Assembly: GCA_021432605.1 (NCBI GenBank)
Contig: MU271144.1
Coordinates: 2,786,606-2,850,605, forward strand
Origin: Coniochaeta sp. PMI_546
Lineage: Eukaryota > Ascomycota > Sordariomycetes > Coniochaetales > Coniochaetaceae
Length of the DNA stretch: 64,000 nt
Direction: 5' to 3'
A model generated the notes under the pieces. It was not told where the DNA came from, did no database searches, and was given only the letters and a program-made list of their open reading frames with translations. The translations under genes were made by a program, and so were the position numbers. This document shows, piece by piece, positions 12,747 through 22,841 of this stretch (positions are counted from its first letter, which is position 1; every line of letters begins with the position of its first letter).

Positions 12747-13898
12747 CCGTTGGGAGCAGTCTAGGTGCCTGCTTGCGGTTGGCCTTGATTGTCACAATTG
12801 TATATTCTATTTCTAGTCTTGGGCCCCCGACATTCAATCGATGTTTCAGCGCGTTCGACTAATGTTTCTCATACATAATATGGGCGTCATGATACCATAC
12901 TTTGGATAGGAGTGCTACTGTCATTTCCCCCAAGACACAACGCTTTGCCCTCGATGATGTTCATTAACCATAAGCCACTTCCATATAAGAATGCAGTACA
13001 TATGCGACTTTCTCAGCTAATACAGGTCCCCTCCCCCCTTTGTCTATGTGAACCCAGTGATAGAGGTTTCATTGAGTTCTTTTCCCTGCTCAACCATCAT
13101 TGCCTTCTTTCGTGTTGCTCACTTGTTTAGACTTAGCACCCAATTCCCGCACTCATCTCATGCGAATGCTGTCTTAAGATCATCATGTCTGCTTCCTCGA
13201 GTATAACAACCCCTTTTAACACTTGGCAGCGATGTGATGCTCCAGGATATCGTCACCCCCTGAAGCCCCTGCCCCTTGTTCGTTGCCCATGTCTATCCTG
13301 TCGTTGAAGCCCCTGAACATTGTCCAGATATTCTGCCCAGGTACTGTCTGTCCTGCTACTTCCCGTTCCGTCGATTTCGACTCCCCCTTGACAATCCCGT
13401 GCGCGCCGAAGCTGCGGCCCCGGTGGCCGCAGCCCCGCCACGCATGTCGGCCGGCTCAGAATGCCGTGCCGGCGTCCGGTCTTCTCGTCGATTCGGAGTA
13501 CCATTGCCCAGAGCCGCATAATTTGCCGCGCTCGTGCTTGTTCTGTCCCACGCTTACCAAACTGGCCCTTCTGTTACCACACACACACACGGAACAAACT
13601 CTTCACCTGATTCTTCTTCAAAAATAACTGAAGCCATCACTTCCGTTTCAACTCCATCACCTTCGCAACATCTCAAGATACTGCCAGCCTGCAAGTATAG
13701 GATCAAGAAGCATCCTCCGTTTGCCTTCAAGGTCTGGACATCTTTTGCAAGTATCTTCATCTTCCCAAGCACCCTTCACTGCTTTTCGAATACCCCTTCT
13801 TTTCCGTACATCCTCTCGTTGTCGTTACGAACCAATTCTCTCCATAACCCTCATCTTATCGGCAACTGAAGATCGTGTCACCTTCGACAACCTTTGCG
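12747..13898. other. Intergenic, Ist1 3' flank and long 5' leader
   Basis: About 1.15 kb without a convincing gene. The first part is the Ist1 3' flank. From about 13.5 kb it is strongly C/T-rich on the plus strand, as in many ascomycete promoters and 5' leaders, with a short CA microsatellite near 13578. Overlapping short frames at 13.28-13.87 kb are Ser/Pro/His-rich by-products of this composition. Confidence 0.4.
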
Positions 13899-15063
13899 AT
13901 GTCGTTCTTCCTCAAGTTTTCGATATCGGGCCGCAAACGCTGCATCGTGATCACCCAAGAGGAGATGATGATTGAGCAGAATTGTCGCGATAATCGTCCC
14001 TTGGCCATTGCGCCTCTTCCCGAGTACATCGACCAACTCAATAGTGGAAGAGTCCAGATGAGCGAATGGGACCTCGTCAATGGCTGCCTTCGCTGGCTCG
14101 ACGCCCAGCTTCACAATCCGCAGTTCGAAGACCCAGAAGTGAAGTTGGAGTTGATCAAGGGTTGGCACCGCCATGTCCGGGAGGAAGGATTCGACGATGA
14201 ACTGGTCATAATGGCATTCATCAGGAAGGTGGCGGCATTCCAGTATGTCGCTAATGATCAAGAGACCATGGCGCTTGCAGACGCTGGACGACGCATGGGC
14301 ATCCCTTTCCCGGATCCGGTGCCGCGAACACTCGCCGTTTTCCGTCACTGTTATGACAGCAACACTCTGGAGCGGACGACACGCGCTATAGCAACCGTAA
14401 CGCTCGCTGGTTTCTATGACGGTGATGACATCAGTACTCTGGAGCGGAGAGCACGCGTCATAGCAGATCTAACGTTCGATAATTCCCATGACGGCGGTCA
14501 TGACAGCGATACTCTGGAGCGGAGAGCACGCACTGTAGCAGCCGCGACTGGTCTTTCGAGCATTGCACTCGCAGGCTTACAACTCAACAGGGCTGGAGTC
14601 GCTGCAGAGGCCATGTCCAGGTTGACCAGACAGCCTGCAATGCCACCCGTCGCTGGGCCACATGCCACCCGTCGTCCGGTAGTCAAACTGCTTATCGAGC
14701 TGGAGCAGGCGGTCCGCAATCTGCGCTACGAGCAACGAGCCCAGGCAGCGAGGCTGAAGAGGAGTGTTAGCTCTAACGTACCGACCTGCACCTGGCGAGC
14801 CTCGAATATCCCCTTCCGACCCTCAGATGACCCAGGCCCGCCTGCGCGCAGACGCTGATCGATGGTGGCCTGAAAGCCAGACTCAACTTCCTGGCCAACG
14901 TCGGTGGACACCTCAGGAGCTCAAGGACGCAGACTGGTCTCATATCCCGTCCATACTTCTGCGGGAGGAGGGAACGCCGAGGACCATTAGGGGCGAATTC
15001 TTGGGTCATATACCCCGTTCCCTCCTGGAAATAAATATGCTCCTCCGGTCAGACCTGAGGTGA
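13899..15063 (+). CDS. Unrecognised protein with three tandem repeats
   Basis: A frame from ATG 13899 runs to a stop at 14858 (320 codons). The first 150 residues look globular (EWDLVNGCLRWLDAQL; VKLELIKGWHRHVREEGFDD). From about residue 150 a unit with the core TLERRAR and an alternating D/S-rich linker occurs three times; at DNA level the shared ACTCTGGAGCGGA starts at 14364, 14436 and 14511. A 49-bp GT-AG intron at 14778-14826 would join, in phase, to a second open frame with a Trp-rich stretch (RWWPESQTQLPG) that ends at 15063; I set the end there. The 3' structure is uncertain: GTGAGT at 15060 may be another donor, leading to a further frame at 15059-15496. I do not recognise the family. 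It may be one gene with the next entry. Confidence 0.5.
14352..14570 (+). repeat. Tandem coding repeat, three units
   Basis: Three direct repeats of 72-75 bp within the unrecognised gene at 13.9 kb; the core ACTCTGGAGCGGA starts at 14364, 14436 and 14511. Units two and three share a longer ACTCTGGAGCGGAGAGCACG block. Unit length is a multiple of three, so the frame is kept. Confidence 0.75.
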
Positions 15064-15518
15064 GTACGGCCCAGTGCAAAATGGTCCGTACACCAATCCG
15101 TCCAACTTCACTGAGCGTCGAGCAGTTGGCCCCACCCGAGCTGCCGCAAGTGACGACCCGGCCACCTTCAACCAGGAGATACTAGCGGAGGGTGAGGAAG
15201 CGGTAAGACGCGTCTCAACTACCCATCGTCGCCGAAACCTCGAACATAAAAAAAGCAGCCCGACTTCGCTGATCGACAACCATCAATCCAAGCCGAGCCG
15301 CAGACTCGACACTAAACCCGATCTTTCTCAAAGAGAATTTTGGTCTCAGCCAGAACCTGAGACACAACCGTCAGTCACCACGAGCAAGCTTTCCAACCTT
15401 CGCAACTACAAGGAAGCCGAAAAATCCTCATTCCTACGAGGAAGCCCATCAGGCGCGACCGCCTCGCAACGCCAATCCGGGCATCGGCTCCGGTAAATCG
15501 CTCCGCAGCCCCATCATC

Positions 15519-16124
15519 ATGGCGCCGAGCCCAGAGCTATCGCCCAAGGGCAAGACCACCCGAAGCAAGACGGGCAACGGCAACAAGCGCAAGGCCAGCA
15601 GCCAGACACCCACCTCCTCGCCGGCCCGCAAGATTTCCAAGCTCGACCGGACCGACGACCCGGCACCGGGCGATAAAGGCCAGTCGGACGGCAAGCACTC
15701 GGCCCACCCCGGCCAGACCTTCCCATCCTCGGCGACCGGATCCGCCTCCGGCGCCAAAGCCAAGGCCGGACCCGATCTTCCCGCGATCGCTTCCGCGGCC
15801 CACACTACCGCCGCCACCACCACCACCACCACCACCACCACCAAGCGGAGACGAGCCCGCAACGGCGATGCCGGCGACGGTCCGAACCTCGGCCCGCCGG
15901 GCTACGATGCCGCGAGGCACGAGACGGCGAGCCAGGGGCTGGACCGGATCATCAGGGAGTCGGTCGCGGCTCCGCGCCAGCCGCTCCGTGGCGTTCGGGC
16001 ACCGCTCGCCAACGGGCGCCACCCGCTGCCCACGGGTCGTCCCACGCCGGCCGAGAAGGCGAAGGAGGGAGGGAAGGGGGGCAAGAACGAGGTGGAGGAG
16101 AAGGAGGAGGATGATGAAGATTAG
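15519..16124 (+). CDS. Unrecognised basic low-complexity protein
   Basis: A 201-residue frame from a good-context ATG at 15519. It is lysine/proline/serine-rich, with KRKASSQTPTSSPARKISK near the N-terminus and KRRRAR after a run of nine threonines (an ACC repeat, 15814-15841); both look like nuclear localisation signals. The C-terminus is acidic (EVEEKEEDDED) and is encoded by a purine-only tract. No folded domain is visible. The same reading frame stays open upstream to 15273, so this could be the last exon of the gene that starts at 13899. A frame in another phase (15059-15496) ends just before it. A disordered nuclear protein is a reasonable guess, no more. Confidence 0.4.
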   Translation: MAPSPELSPKGKTTRSKTGNGNKRKASSQTPTSSPARKISKLDRTDDPAPGDKGQSDGKHSAHPGQTFPSSATGSASGAKAKAGPDLPAIASAAHTTAATTTTTTTTTKRRRARNGDAGDGPNLGPPGYDAARHETASQGLDRIIRESVAAPRQPLRGVRAPLANGRHPLPTGRPTPAEKAKEGGKGGKNEVEEKEEDDED

Positions 16125-16215
16125 AGGAGGAAGGAGGGGAGGGCAGGAGGGAGAGGATGAAAAGAGGATGGGGAGTAGGAGAGGTCGAGGGGAAGGGGAG
16201 GAAGGAGAGAAGGTG
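16060..16215. repeat. Polypurine tract
   Basis: About 155 bp in which nearly all plus-strand bases are A or G, covering the acidic C-terminal codons of the gene at 15519 and continuing past its stop. Such tracts can form triplex DNA; no function is shown. Confidence 0.6.
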
Positions 16216-16596
16216 TACGATAGGCAGATAGGAAGGAGAAATGGGGTCTGCCTTCGGGCATCGGACTGGACACTTCCAGTCAAGGGCATTGGCCGCACCC
16301 GTTATTGTATGATTTTTTGATACCCGGCCAGCACAAGCAACAGAGACACATGAAACGAACATCAGAAACGATGATGTGATGGAACGCATAAAGGTAGAAG
16401 GGTATGTAAGCATAGTCACTTAACAGAACGCCCGACGCCAAACTCCTTCCTGCCGTTAGCAAAACCCACGCCGCGCACCCGGCGGTTCCGATTCCAGTAA
16501 TCATTCCACCCAGTCATGCCTTCCTCCGGTCGTCCTCCATTCCTCCAACCCTCCAATCCTCCAATATTTTTCCCGCCACGCCACGCCGAGAAACCC
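16125..16596. other. Intergenic between convergent genes, GA-rich
   Basis: 472 bp between the end of the low-complexity protein gene and the AP-2 sigma stop. The first 100 bp continue a purine tract (AGGAGGAAGGAGGGGAGGG-type) from the coding end. The rest shows nothing recognisable. Confidence 0.45.
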
Positions 16597-17183
16597 CTAC
16601 TCCAACTTATCAAGATGCTCCAGCCTGGTCAGGACAACCTGCTTGCTCGTCTCCTCAATCTCGCCGGCCAGGAAGACCTCGTCGAGGATGGCGTAGACCT
16701 TGTAGAAGTTGAAGACCAGGTCCAGCTCGCAGACGTTGCCGAAGAAGGCGTCGAGGACCTCGACGAAGAAGTGGATCGCCTCCAGGTAGGCGAGCTCGTT
16801 GTCGTTTGTGTCGACGCAGGCGCAGAAGAAGAGCCCCGCGTAGCGCCGGTAGACGATCTTGTGGTTGCGGAACTCGACGAAGTTGGACTGGTACTTCTGG
16901 TCGCGGGGGGCTACTAGGCGGTGGACCTGGTGGCGATGTGTTAAGAGAGAAGGAGTGGAAGAGAGAGAGAGCAGGGAGGAATGAGAGGCTGGACGAGGGG
17001 GAGATGTCGTACCTCGCCCTTGAGCTTGATCTTCTCGTCGTCGCTGTAGGGGACGTACCACTTTGCCAGGCGGGTTTTGCCTCTGTGTGTCGAGGGTTAG
17101 CCATGCAATTTCTTTTGTCATCTGGTAGGGCATCGGCTATGGAAAACGTACTGTCGGTTTTGTATTAGAATGAAGGACAACAT
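16597..17183 (-). CDS. AP-2 adaptor complex sigma subunit
   Basis: Three exons (17152-17183, 17013-17082, 16597-16926) give 143 residues, against 142 in animals. The sigma subunit is the small longin-fold chain of the AP-2 clathrin adaptor at the plasma membrane and helps bind dileucine cargo signals. The N-terminus [20 protein letters not shown] is rebuilt across the first intron, and the body carries [20 protein letters not shown] and [20 protein letters not shown]. The sequence fits AP-2 better than AP-1 or AP-3 sigma, as judged by the [18 protein letters not shown] core. All three exon joins keep the frame and give a full-length protein. It shares a 416-bp divergent promoter region with the HET gene. 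Identification is firm. Confidence 0.95.
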
Positions 17184-17599
17184 CTTGGCGGTTGTTGGCG
17201 TGGAACCGCGATGTTGGCGGTCGTATTTGTTTGTTAAAGGAGGTCGCTCAGCATCGGATGTCGTGGAAGGTGGAGCCGAGCTGCAAAGGGTCCTCCCGAG
17301 ATTGCCAGGGTTAGGGTTATTGCAACGGACCTGCTTTTGGTTGAGGGATGTGAAGTTCTTCACCACATTCATAGGCCAAGGTAGAGTAAGGTAGAGTATC
17401 TTGGCACGAGTGAAAGTGCAGATCTAATGCAAGCCACATCTGCAAGAGGTAAGGTAGATATGAGGAGTCAGGCTCTTGAACGGCACTTAAACAGAACGAA
17501 ATGTACTTAACTCAACAACGGACCAGCTTCGAGGTCCGGCTGCGTTCCGTTCCTGCTTAATTACTCTTGATATATGAATATTCTCACGATTTCACTGTC
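17184..17599. promoter_or_regulatory. Divergent promoter region with telobox-like motif
   Basis: 416 bp between the AP-2 sigma and HET start codons. It holds AGGGTTAGGGTTA at 17307-17319, two copies of the telomere-type hexamer, and further on several AGGTAGA/AAGGTAG words at 17379-17460. Whether either is functional is not shown. Confidence 0.45.
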
Positions 17600-19669
17600 A
17601 TGTCCTCCTATACAACTTCCTCTAGGGCTCCCTGCGATGTTTGTAACAAGCTGAGGGATGACACGAGCGACTCATTTGCCCTTAAGCCAGCAGCTATCGT
17701 TCAGTCGGCTGTGGGAGGATGTGATATTTGCGACATCCTAAAGACCAGCATCACTCATGCCCGACCCGACTTCTTACACACCATAGTCGAAACGGTGAAG
17801 GTCAAGAAGACGCAGGGCAAGCCGCTGGAACTGACTTGGAACGTACACGGCTTACCTTCGACCGAGATTGTTGAGATATATTCACACGCGGGCAGGTATA
17901 TCTCTCGCTTTACGCCATAAACGTGTTAACCAAACCGCTCAGACAACCCGACGGCATATCCATGGGCCGGGCCCTCAAAAGAGGTATCCCTCGACTCCTC
18001 CTCCGACTCATGCTTCGAGCTCATTCGCAGCTGGATCGATGACTGCGTGCAAAACCACACCGCTTGTCCAGTTGATCGCCTCCCCCTACTCCCCACTCGT
18101 GTCGTCGACGTCGGCTCACCCACCCAGCCGCCGCGTCTTCACATCTCCAGCCCAGACGAGCACGCAGAGTACATCGCACTAAGCCACTGCTGGGGCCCGC
18201 CCGCCAAGGCAGCGACCACGATCAAGACGACGGCCAGCACGCTGCAGGAATTCCAGACCGAGATACCGTGGGACAAGCTGAGCAACACCTTCCGCGACGC
18301 CGTGCTCATCACCAGAAGGCTGGGCTTTCGGTACCTCTGGATCGACTCGCTGTGCATTATTCAAGGCGACGCCGACGACTGGGCCGTCGAGGCCTCGCGC
18401 ATGACAACGGTGTACACCAAGGCCTTCCTCGTGATCGCGGCCAGCGGCGCCCCAGACGGGGACGGAGGGTGCTTCCGACGCAACCGCAGCGCGAGCGAGG
18501 AAGGGGTGCTGAAACTGGCATGTCCTGGCCCAGACAATCGACCCAACAGCTCCTCCCTGTACGTCAGACGGACCCAGCGCGGCACCTACTTCACCCTGGC
18601 CGAGATGCGCGGCGGCGAGTACCCGCACGGCTGGAAGTCCGCGCACGGGCAGCCGCTGGACCGGCGCGCCTGGACGTACCAGGAGGAGGAGCTGGCCACT
18701 CGCATCCTGCTGTACACCGAGGACGAGCTGCAGTGGCGCTGCTCCGAGGCCAACGCCTGCGAGTGCAAGGGCGTGCGCAGGTCGTCGACCGACATGCGGG
18801 GCCAGAGGCTGAGGCTCGGCCAGTTCGCCGGCGGAGGAGGAGGAGAGGCGGTGTCTGGTGCGGAGGAAGCGAAGTCGCAGCAGCAGAGGCGGGAGAGAGT
18901 GGTCGCGTGGTGCTTCATCGTGGCGGAGTACACGCGCCGGGACATCACGTACAATTCGGATCGTCTGCCCGGGCTTTCGGGAATAGCGGGCTGCTGGGAG
19001 AGGGCCGAGGGCGACAGGTATCACGCCGGGCTGTGGGAGCGGGATCTGCCGCGACATCTCCTCTGGTGGACGCACATCAGCGGTCTGGCTGCGCCGGAGC
19101 GCGGGTCGCTCAGGCACGCGGAATATCATGCGCCGACGTGGTCCTGGGCATCTGTCACCGGTGCCATCCAGCACCAGCGAGATGCCGGCGACATCCGCGT
19201 CCGTGTCGTGGATGTGCAGACCGAGCCGGCGACGGTCAACCGCTTTGGGTCTGTCAAGCGCGGCAATCTGATATTGGCTGGGTTGCTTATACCAATAAAG
19301 CTGGAGCCTCAGCCGAGGAACCCACTGTATACGATCAAGAACATCATGATGAAGGCGATCGATATGCGAGGCGATGTGGAGAAGGACAAGGCGGACCTGG
19401 GGATGATTCTGCCTGACATGATGACTGAGGATGGAGAGCTGGAAGTTGATGCTCTGGAGGATCACTGGTTGCTACCGATCGCCTGCAAGGAACACTTTGC
19501 ATACAAGAACGAGAGCACGAGGGTCCCTGTTGATTGTCTGGTGCTCAGACGGTCGAGGATCTCGCCTCATGCGTTCGAAAGAGTCGCCTTCTTGACCAAT
19601 TCGATGCCGTTTCCATCTTGGGCCCGGTTCGCTCGCGGGTTTGCGGAAAGGGAGATTAATCTGTTATGA
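17600..19669 (+). CDS. HET-domain protein (heterokaryon incompatibility type)
   Basis: About 672 residues from ATG 17600. HET-domain proteins are cytosolic TIR-like signalling proteins that trigger cell death on non-self fusion in ascomycetes; the specific role of this copy is unknown. The domain spans about residues 173-330, with YIALSHCWG, YLWIDSLCIIQGD and AWTYQEEELATRIL. A cysteine-rich N-terminal region (CDVCNKL, CDICDIL) and FELIRSWIDDC..HTACP precede it, as usual in this class. The first intron is odd: the GT at 17896 with the AG at 17942 does not keep the frame, whereas a GC donor at 17892 with the same acceptor does, joining EIYSHA to DNPTAYPW. Arginine-rich antisense frames over the GC-rich body are shadows. 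The class is sure; the N-terminal splice is less so. Confidence 0.88.
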
Positions 19670-20497
19670 AGCATCTTCTCAGGTGTCGATAACAAGGTAC
19701 ACGTAGATAAAACATGGATGGAGACGTACGGTGCAGCTTGCTTCTGGGCGAAGAGATGGTGGTGAAGGAGCAAGAAGAGAAACCAGGGATTGGCTGTATA
19801 TCTAACACAAGCCTCCTATTCCAGCAACGCTTATATGCTTCAGATAGAACCCTTCAACACCCCTACATTGGATAGTTTTGGTGAAGACATTCAAGGGCCA
19901 CTAACGTCTACGCTGGTTTCAAGAGTCTAAGCTGTGGCAGAGTACCAAAAAAAAAAAAAAGGATTTCGTACTCAGAGTGAGCCACACAAAGCATTCGCTC
20001 ATAGCAGGAAGCGATCAACAGCATCGTGAATACCAACTACGACCACTTGGGAGAGAAAGCCGTGTTCGATACCAGTCCGCCGCGCCCACCCACTCGGGGG
20101 GTTTTCATTATTATCACCGTACGATGTGAGTCTGGTCAGGTAAAAATGCTTATAGACAGCCTCGGGCTTTCTGCCCTTAACTTCGAGGTATCTTCACGAT
20201 TGCACTCTCTCTGCCTATGTCATTGTCGTATCCTTGACTCTGATTGCCATGCTGTCAACAGCCGGTATACGAATATGAACAATGTTGAGCACCGAACAAG
20301 TTCTATTGATACCGACTCAAACCTCCAAGATGAACTCTTTTATCTTTTCCGCCCTTTTCGAGAAGTGCTTTTTGAAACTACACGCTTCTTTCTCTTGAGA
20401 TATGAACAAAAAGCAACAAAACCTTCGCCGCCCAGCTCGAAACGCCAGTCCTAACGCCAGTGTCCCATCCATATATACACGAATATCACACTCACTC
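19670..20497. other. Intergenic between convergent HET and CBL genes
   Basis: 828 bp holding the two 3' flanks. An A-run of 14 lies at about 19947-19961. No gene or RNA is recognisable; the 142-codon frame at 20026 has no motif and overlaps what should be untranslated sequence. Confidence 0.45.
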
Positions 20498-21905
20498 CTA
20501 TGCCGCAACCTCCTCCTCTACACCGTTGGCATGGAACCCATCAATCGTCAGCGTCACAGCACCAGCTTGCACCAGCTGTTCATCTCATTAGCAACTAATC
20601 TGTAACCTGAAAGTCGCGGAACAGGGCAGGGGAGGTACTCACCGCTCTGCTAAGATCATCAATCAAATCCTCCACATCCTCAATACCTACACACAACCGA
20701 ATGATATCCTCAGGCATCTGCCTCTCCGCCCTAGTCTTGGCGTCGATACTCGCATGGCTCATTCGGCAAGGCATGCTGATCAGACTGTTCACGCACCCGA
20801 AGCTGACGCTGATCCCCCACAGCCTAGCGGCCTCGACAATCCTCTCGCTGAGCGCCACATCCCCGGTCTCGAAGCTCAGCACGGCCCCGGCGCCCCGGGC
20901 CATGGAGTGGTGCAGGTCGTACTGCGGGTGCGACTTGAGGCCCGGGTACCGGACCTTGAACCCGTGGCTCTCCAGGAACTCGGCGATGCGCATGGCGTTG
21001 GCCTGCTGCTTCTCCATGCGGATGGCGAGCGTCTTGACGCCCCTCATGAGCAGGAACGAGTCGTTGGGCGACAGTCCGCAGCCGGTGGCGTTGATGGTGA
21101 AGTACATCTTGTCCGCGAGACTGGAGTCGTTGCATCCAATCACGCCGGCCATGATGTCGTGGTGGCCGGAGAGGTATTTCGTGCCAGACTCGTAGACGAT
21201 ATCGGCACCAAGATCGAGAGGGTTGCACAGCATCGGGCTGAGCATGGTGTTGTCCACCACCACCAGCGCCGAAGAGTTAGCCTCGTGCGAGGCGCGTGCG
21301 ATGGTGGGGATGTCGACGATCTTGATGAGAGGGTTGGTCGGAGTCTCCAGCAAGACCATGGCTGTCTTGGGGGTGATGACCTCGGCTACGCGGGCCGGGT
21401 CTGTGGTGTCGACATGCTTGACTATGACGCCCTGGTTGGAGGAGAGGTAGGCGAGGAGGCGGTTGGTGCCGCCGTACAGATCGTCGCCGGTAACGACCTC
21501 GTCGCCCGGCCGCAGCAGGCGGGTGATTACGTCAAGGGCGCCCATGCCGGAGCCAACGGCCAGGACGCGGGCGGCGGACATGATCTTTGCGAGGTGGCGC
21601 TCGAGATGGGTGCGAGTCGGGTTGCCGGAGCGGGTGTAGTCGTATTCTTGCTGGCCGCCGGCTGAGGAGGACTGCTTGAAGGTGGCGGACTGATAGATCG
21701 GGATGCTGGAGGCGCCGTATTGGTCTTTAGTCTCGGTGTAGACTAGTTCGGTCGCGAGGGCGTAACGGCGGCGGCCTGCGCTGGGGGAGGAGGGTGCTGG
21801 GGAGGGAGGCAGGTCGTGGCCGTCTAGGTCGACTCGGGGGAGGAGTTTGGAGACGAGCTTGTTGTCGACGCCATTGGGCGTTGGGGATTCGTTTGGTGAG
21901 GACAT
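20498..21905 (-). CDS. Cystathionine beta-lyase
   Basis: Two exons (20643-21905 and 20498-20575) give 446 residues. The enzyme uses pyridoxal phosphate to split cystathionine into homocysteine, pyruvate and ammonia in methionine synthesis, the step of Neurospora met-2 and yeast STR3. Visible signatures are YDYTRSGNPTR, the tyrosine/arginine pair that grips the phosphate, VVVDNTMLSP, and the Schiff-base lysine at about residue 243 in SGTKYLSGHHD. The start is the ATG at 21905; GTG 27 bases upstream is in frame but unlikely. A 67-bp intron near the end replaces a non-conserved read-through tail with LVQAGAVTLTIDGFHANG, the expected C-terminus. Cystathionine gamma-lyase or gamma-synthase is a less likely reading, since the FGCVNSLISMPCRMSHASI region fits the fungal beta-lyases. 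Confidence 0.93.
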
Positions 21906-22841
21906 GGTGTCTGGCTGTGATGGTGACACCACTTGTTGAAGGGGCGACCTGGAGTGAAAGCTTCGAAGGCTCAGGGAGATAACCGGAGCTTGAGAAAGTC
22001 GGATTGAAGTGGGATGTTGCTTGAAAAGAATTGGAGGGGTATTGGAACCGCCTCTTCAAAGACGAACCTCGGTAGATGCAGTGACCGTCAGAGTCAGGGA
22101 CGACGAGATCAATTGATACCAACTGAAGACAGAAGTGACAGGAACAGATCAGAGACGGTGTAGATGAGATGGGAGTTCAATTGAAGCTTTGTCACTGACT
22201 GATACTGGATGTTTTACCCAGTCATCGCAGTACGTACCGACCGCCTATTTTGATCCGATGCACGGAGGGTTGTGGGGTACTTTGGTTGTGGGTGCCATCA
22301 CTGCCGATTTGTAAGTAGCGACTTATCAAGGTGGGTCCCCCAGAGGCGATGAGTTTGTGGGGATGGCAAATGACGTGCTTAGACGGTCTTCGGCTGCAAT
22401 GGATGTCGGTGAGGTGCTGTTGTACTGTACAGTGGTAGTACGCAGGTACGGTACACCGGCCAGTGCTCGCGTGCGGCCTGCGAAATCACCCGAACGATGC
22501 AATGAAGCTGCATGCCATGCTACCAAGTACACGCGGTACGGATCGCAGAACCCGCGGCTAAAGGCCAACTGTGCAAAACTCTGAAAGCAATGGTAGATGA
22601 GACACACACGCTTGGGTATCAAGTAAGTTGGGATTAAATGACTCTAAATCTGTAAAAAGTCCAGTACAGAGTGTCTGTGGAAGCCATACCAAGCGACGAT
22701 GTACCATCTATACCACAGTAAACGCCCAATCCTCTTGATTTCCCTCCGTAGTACCATGGCGCATCGTTACATACCCTAGAACATATGCGCAACTACCGGT
22801 GAAACATATCCAACTGCCGGAATGTACACGCCACGGCCCGT
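21906..22841. promoter_or_regulatory. Cystathionine beta-lyase promoter and Msp1 3' flank
   Basis: 936 bp. The part next to 21905 should carry the leader and promoter of cystathionine beta-lyase; the far part is the 3' flank of MSP1, which is on the same strand. I see no extra gene and no site I could name with confidence. Confidence 0.4.

Noticed and set aside
15537-16298. 253-codon antisense frame with Gly and Pro/Ser runs
   Set aside because: It is the complement of the ACC repeat and the purine tract, so its runs are compositional.
17307-17319. Interstitial telomere or chromosome end
   Set aside because: Only two hexamers in a promoter flanked by ordinary genes on both sides.
18179-19465. 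428-codon antisense and 382-codon alternate-frame readings over the first HET gene
   Set aside because: They are Arg-rich by-products of GC-rich coding sequence; the HET motifs lie in the other frame.
20026-20454. 142-codon frame between the HET and beta-lyase genes
   Set aside because: It has no motif, no intron signals, and lies in sequence expected to be 3' flank of two convergent genes.
20754-21665. 303-codon antisense frame over cystathionine beta-lyase
   Set aside because: The sense strand carries the full enzyme; the antisense frame has no motif.
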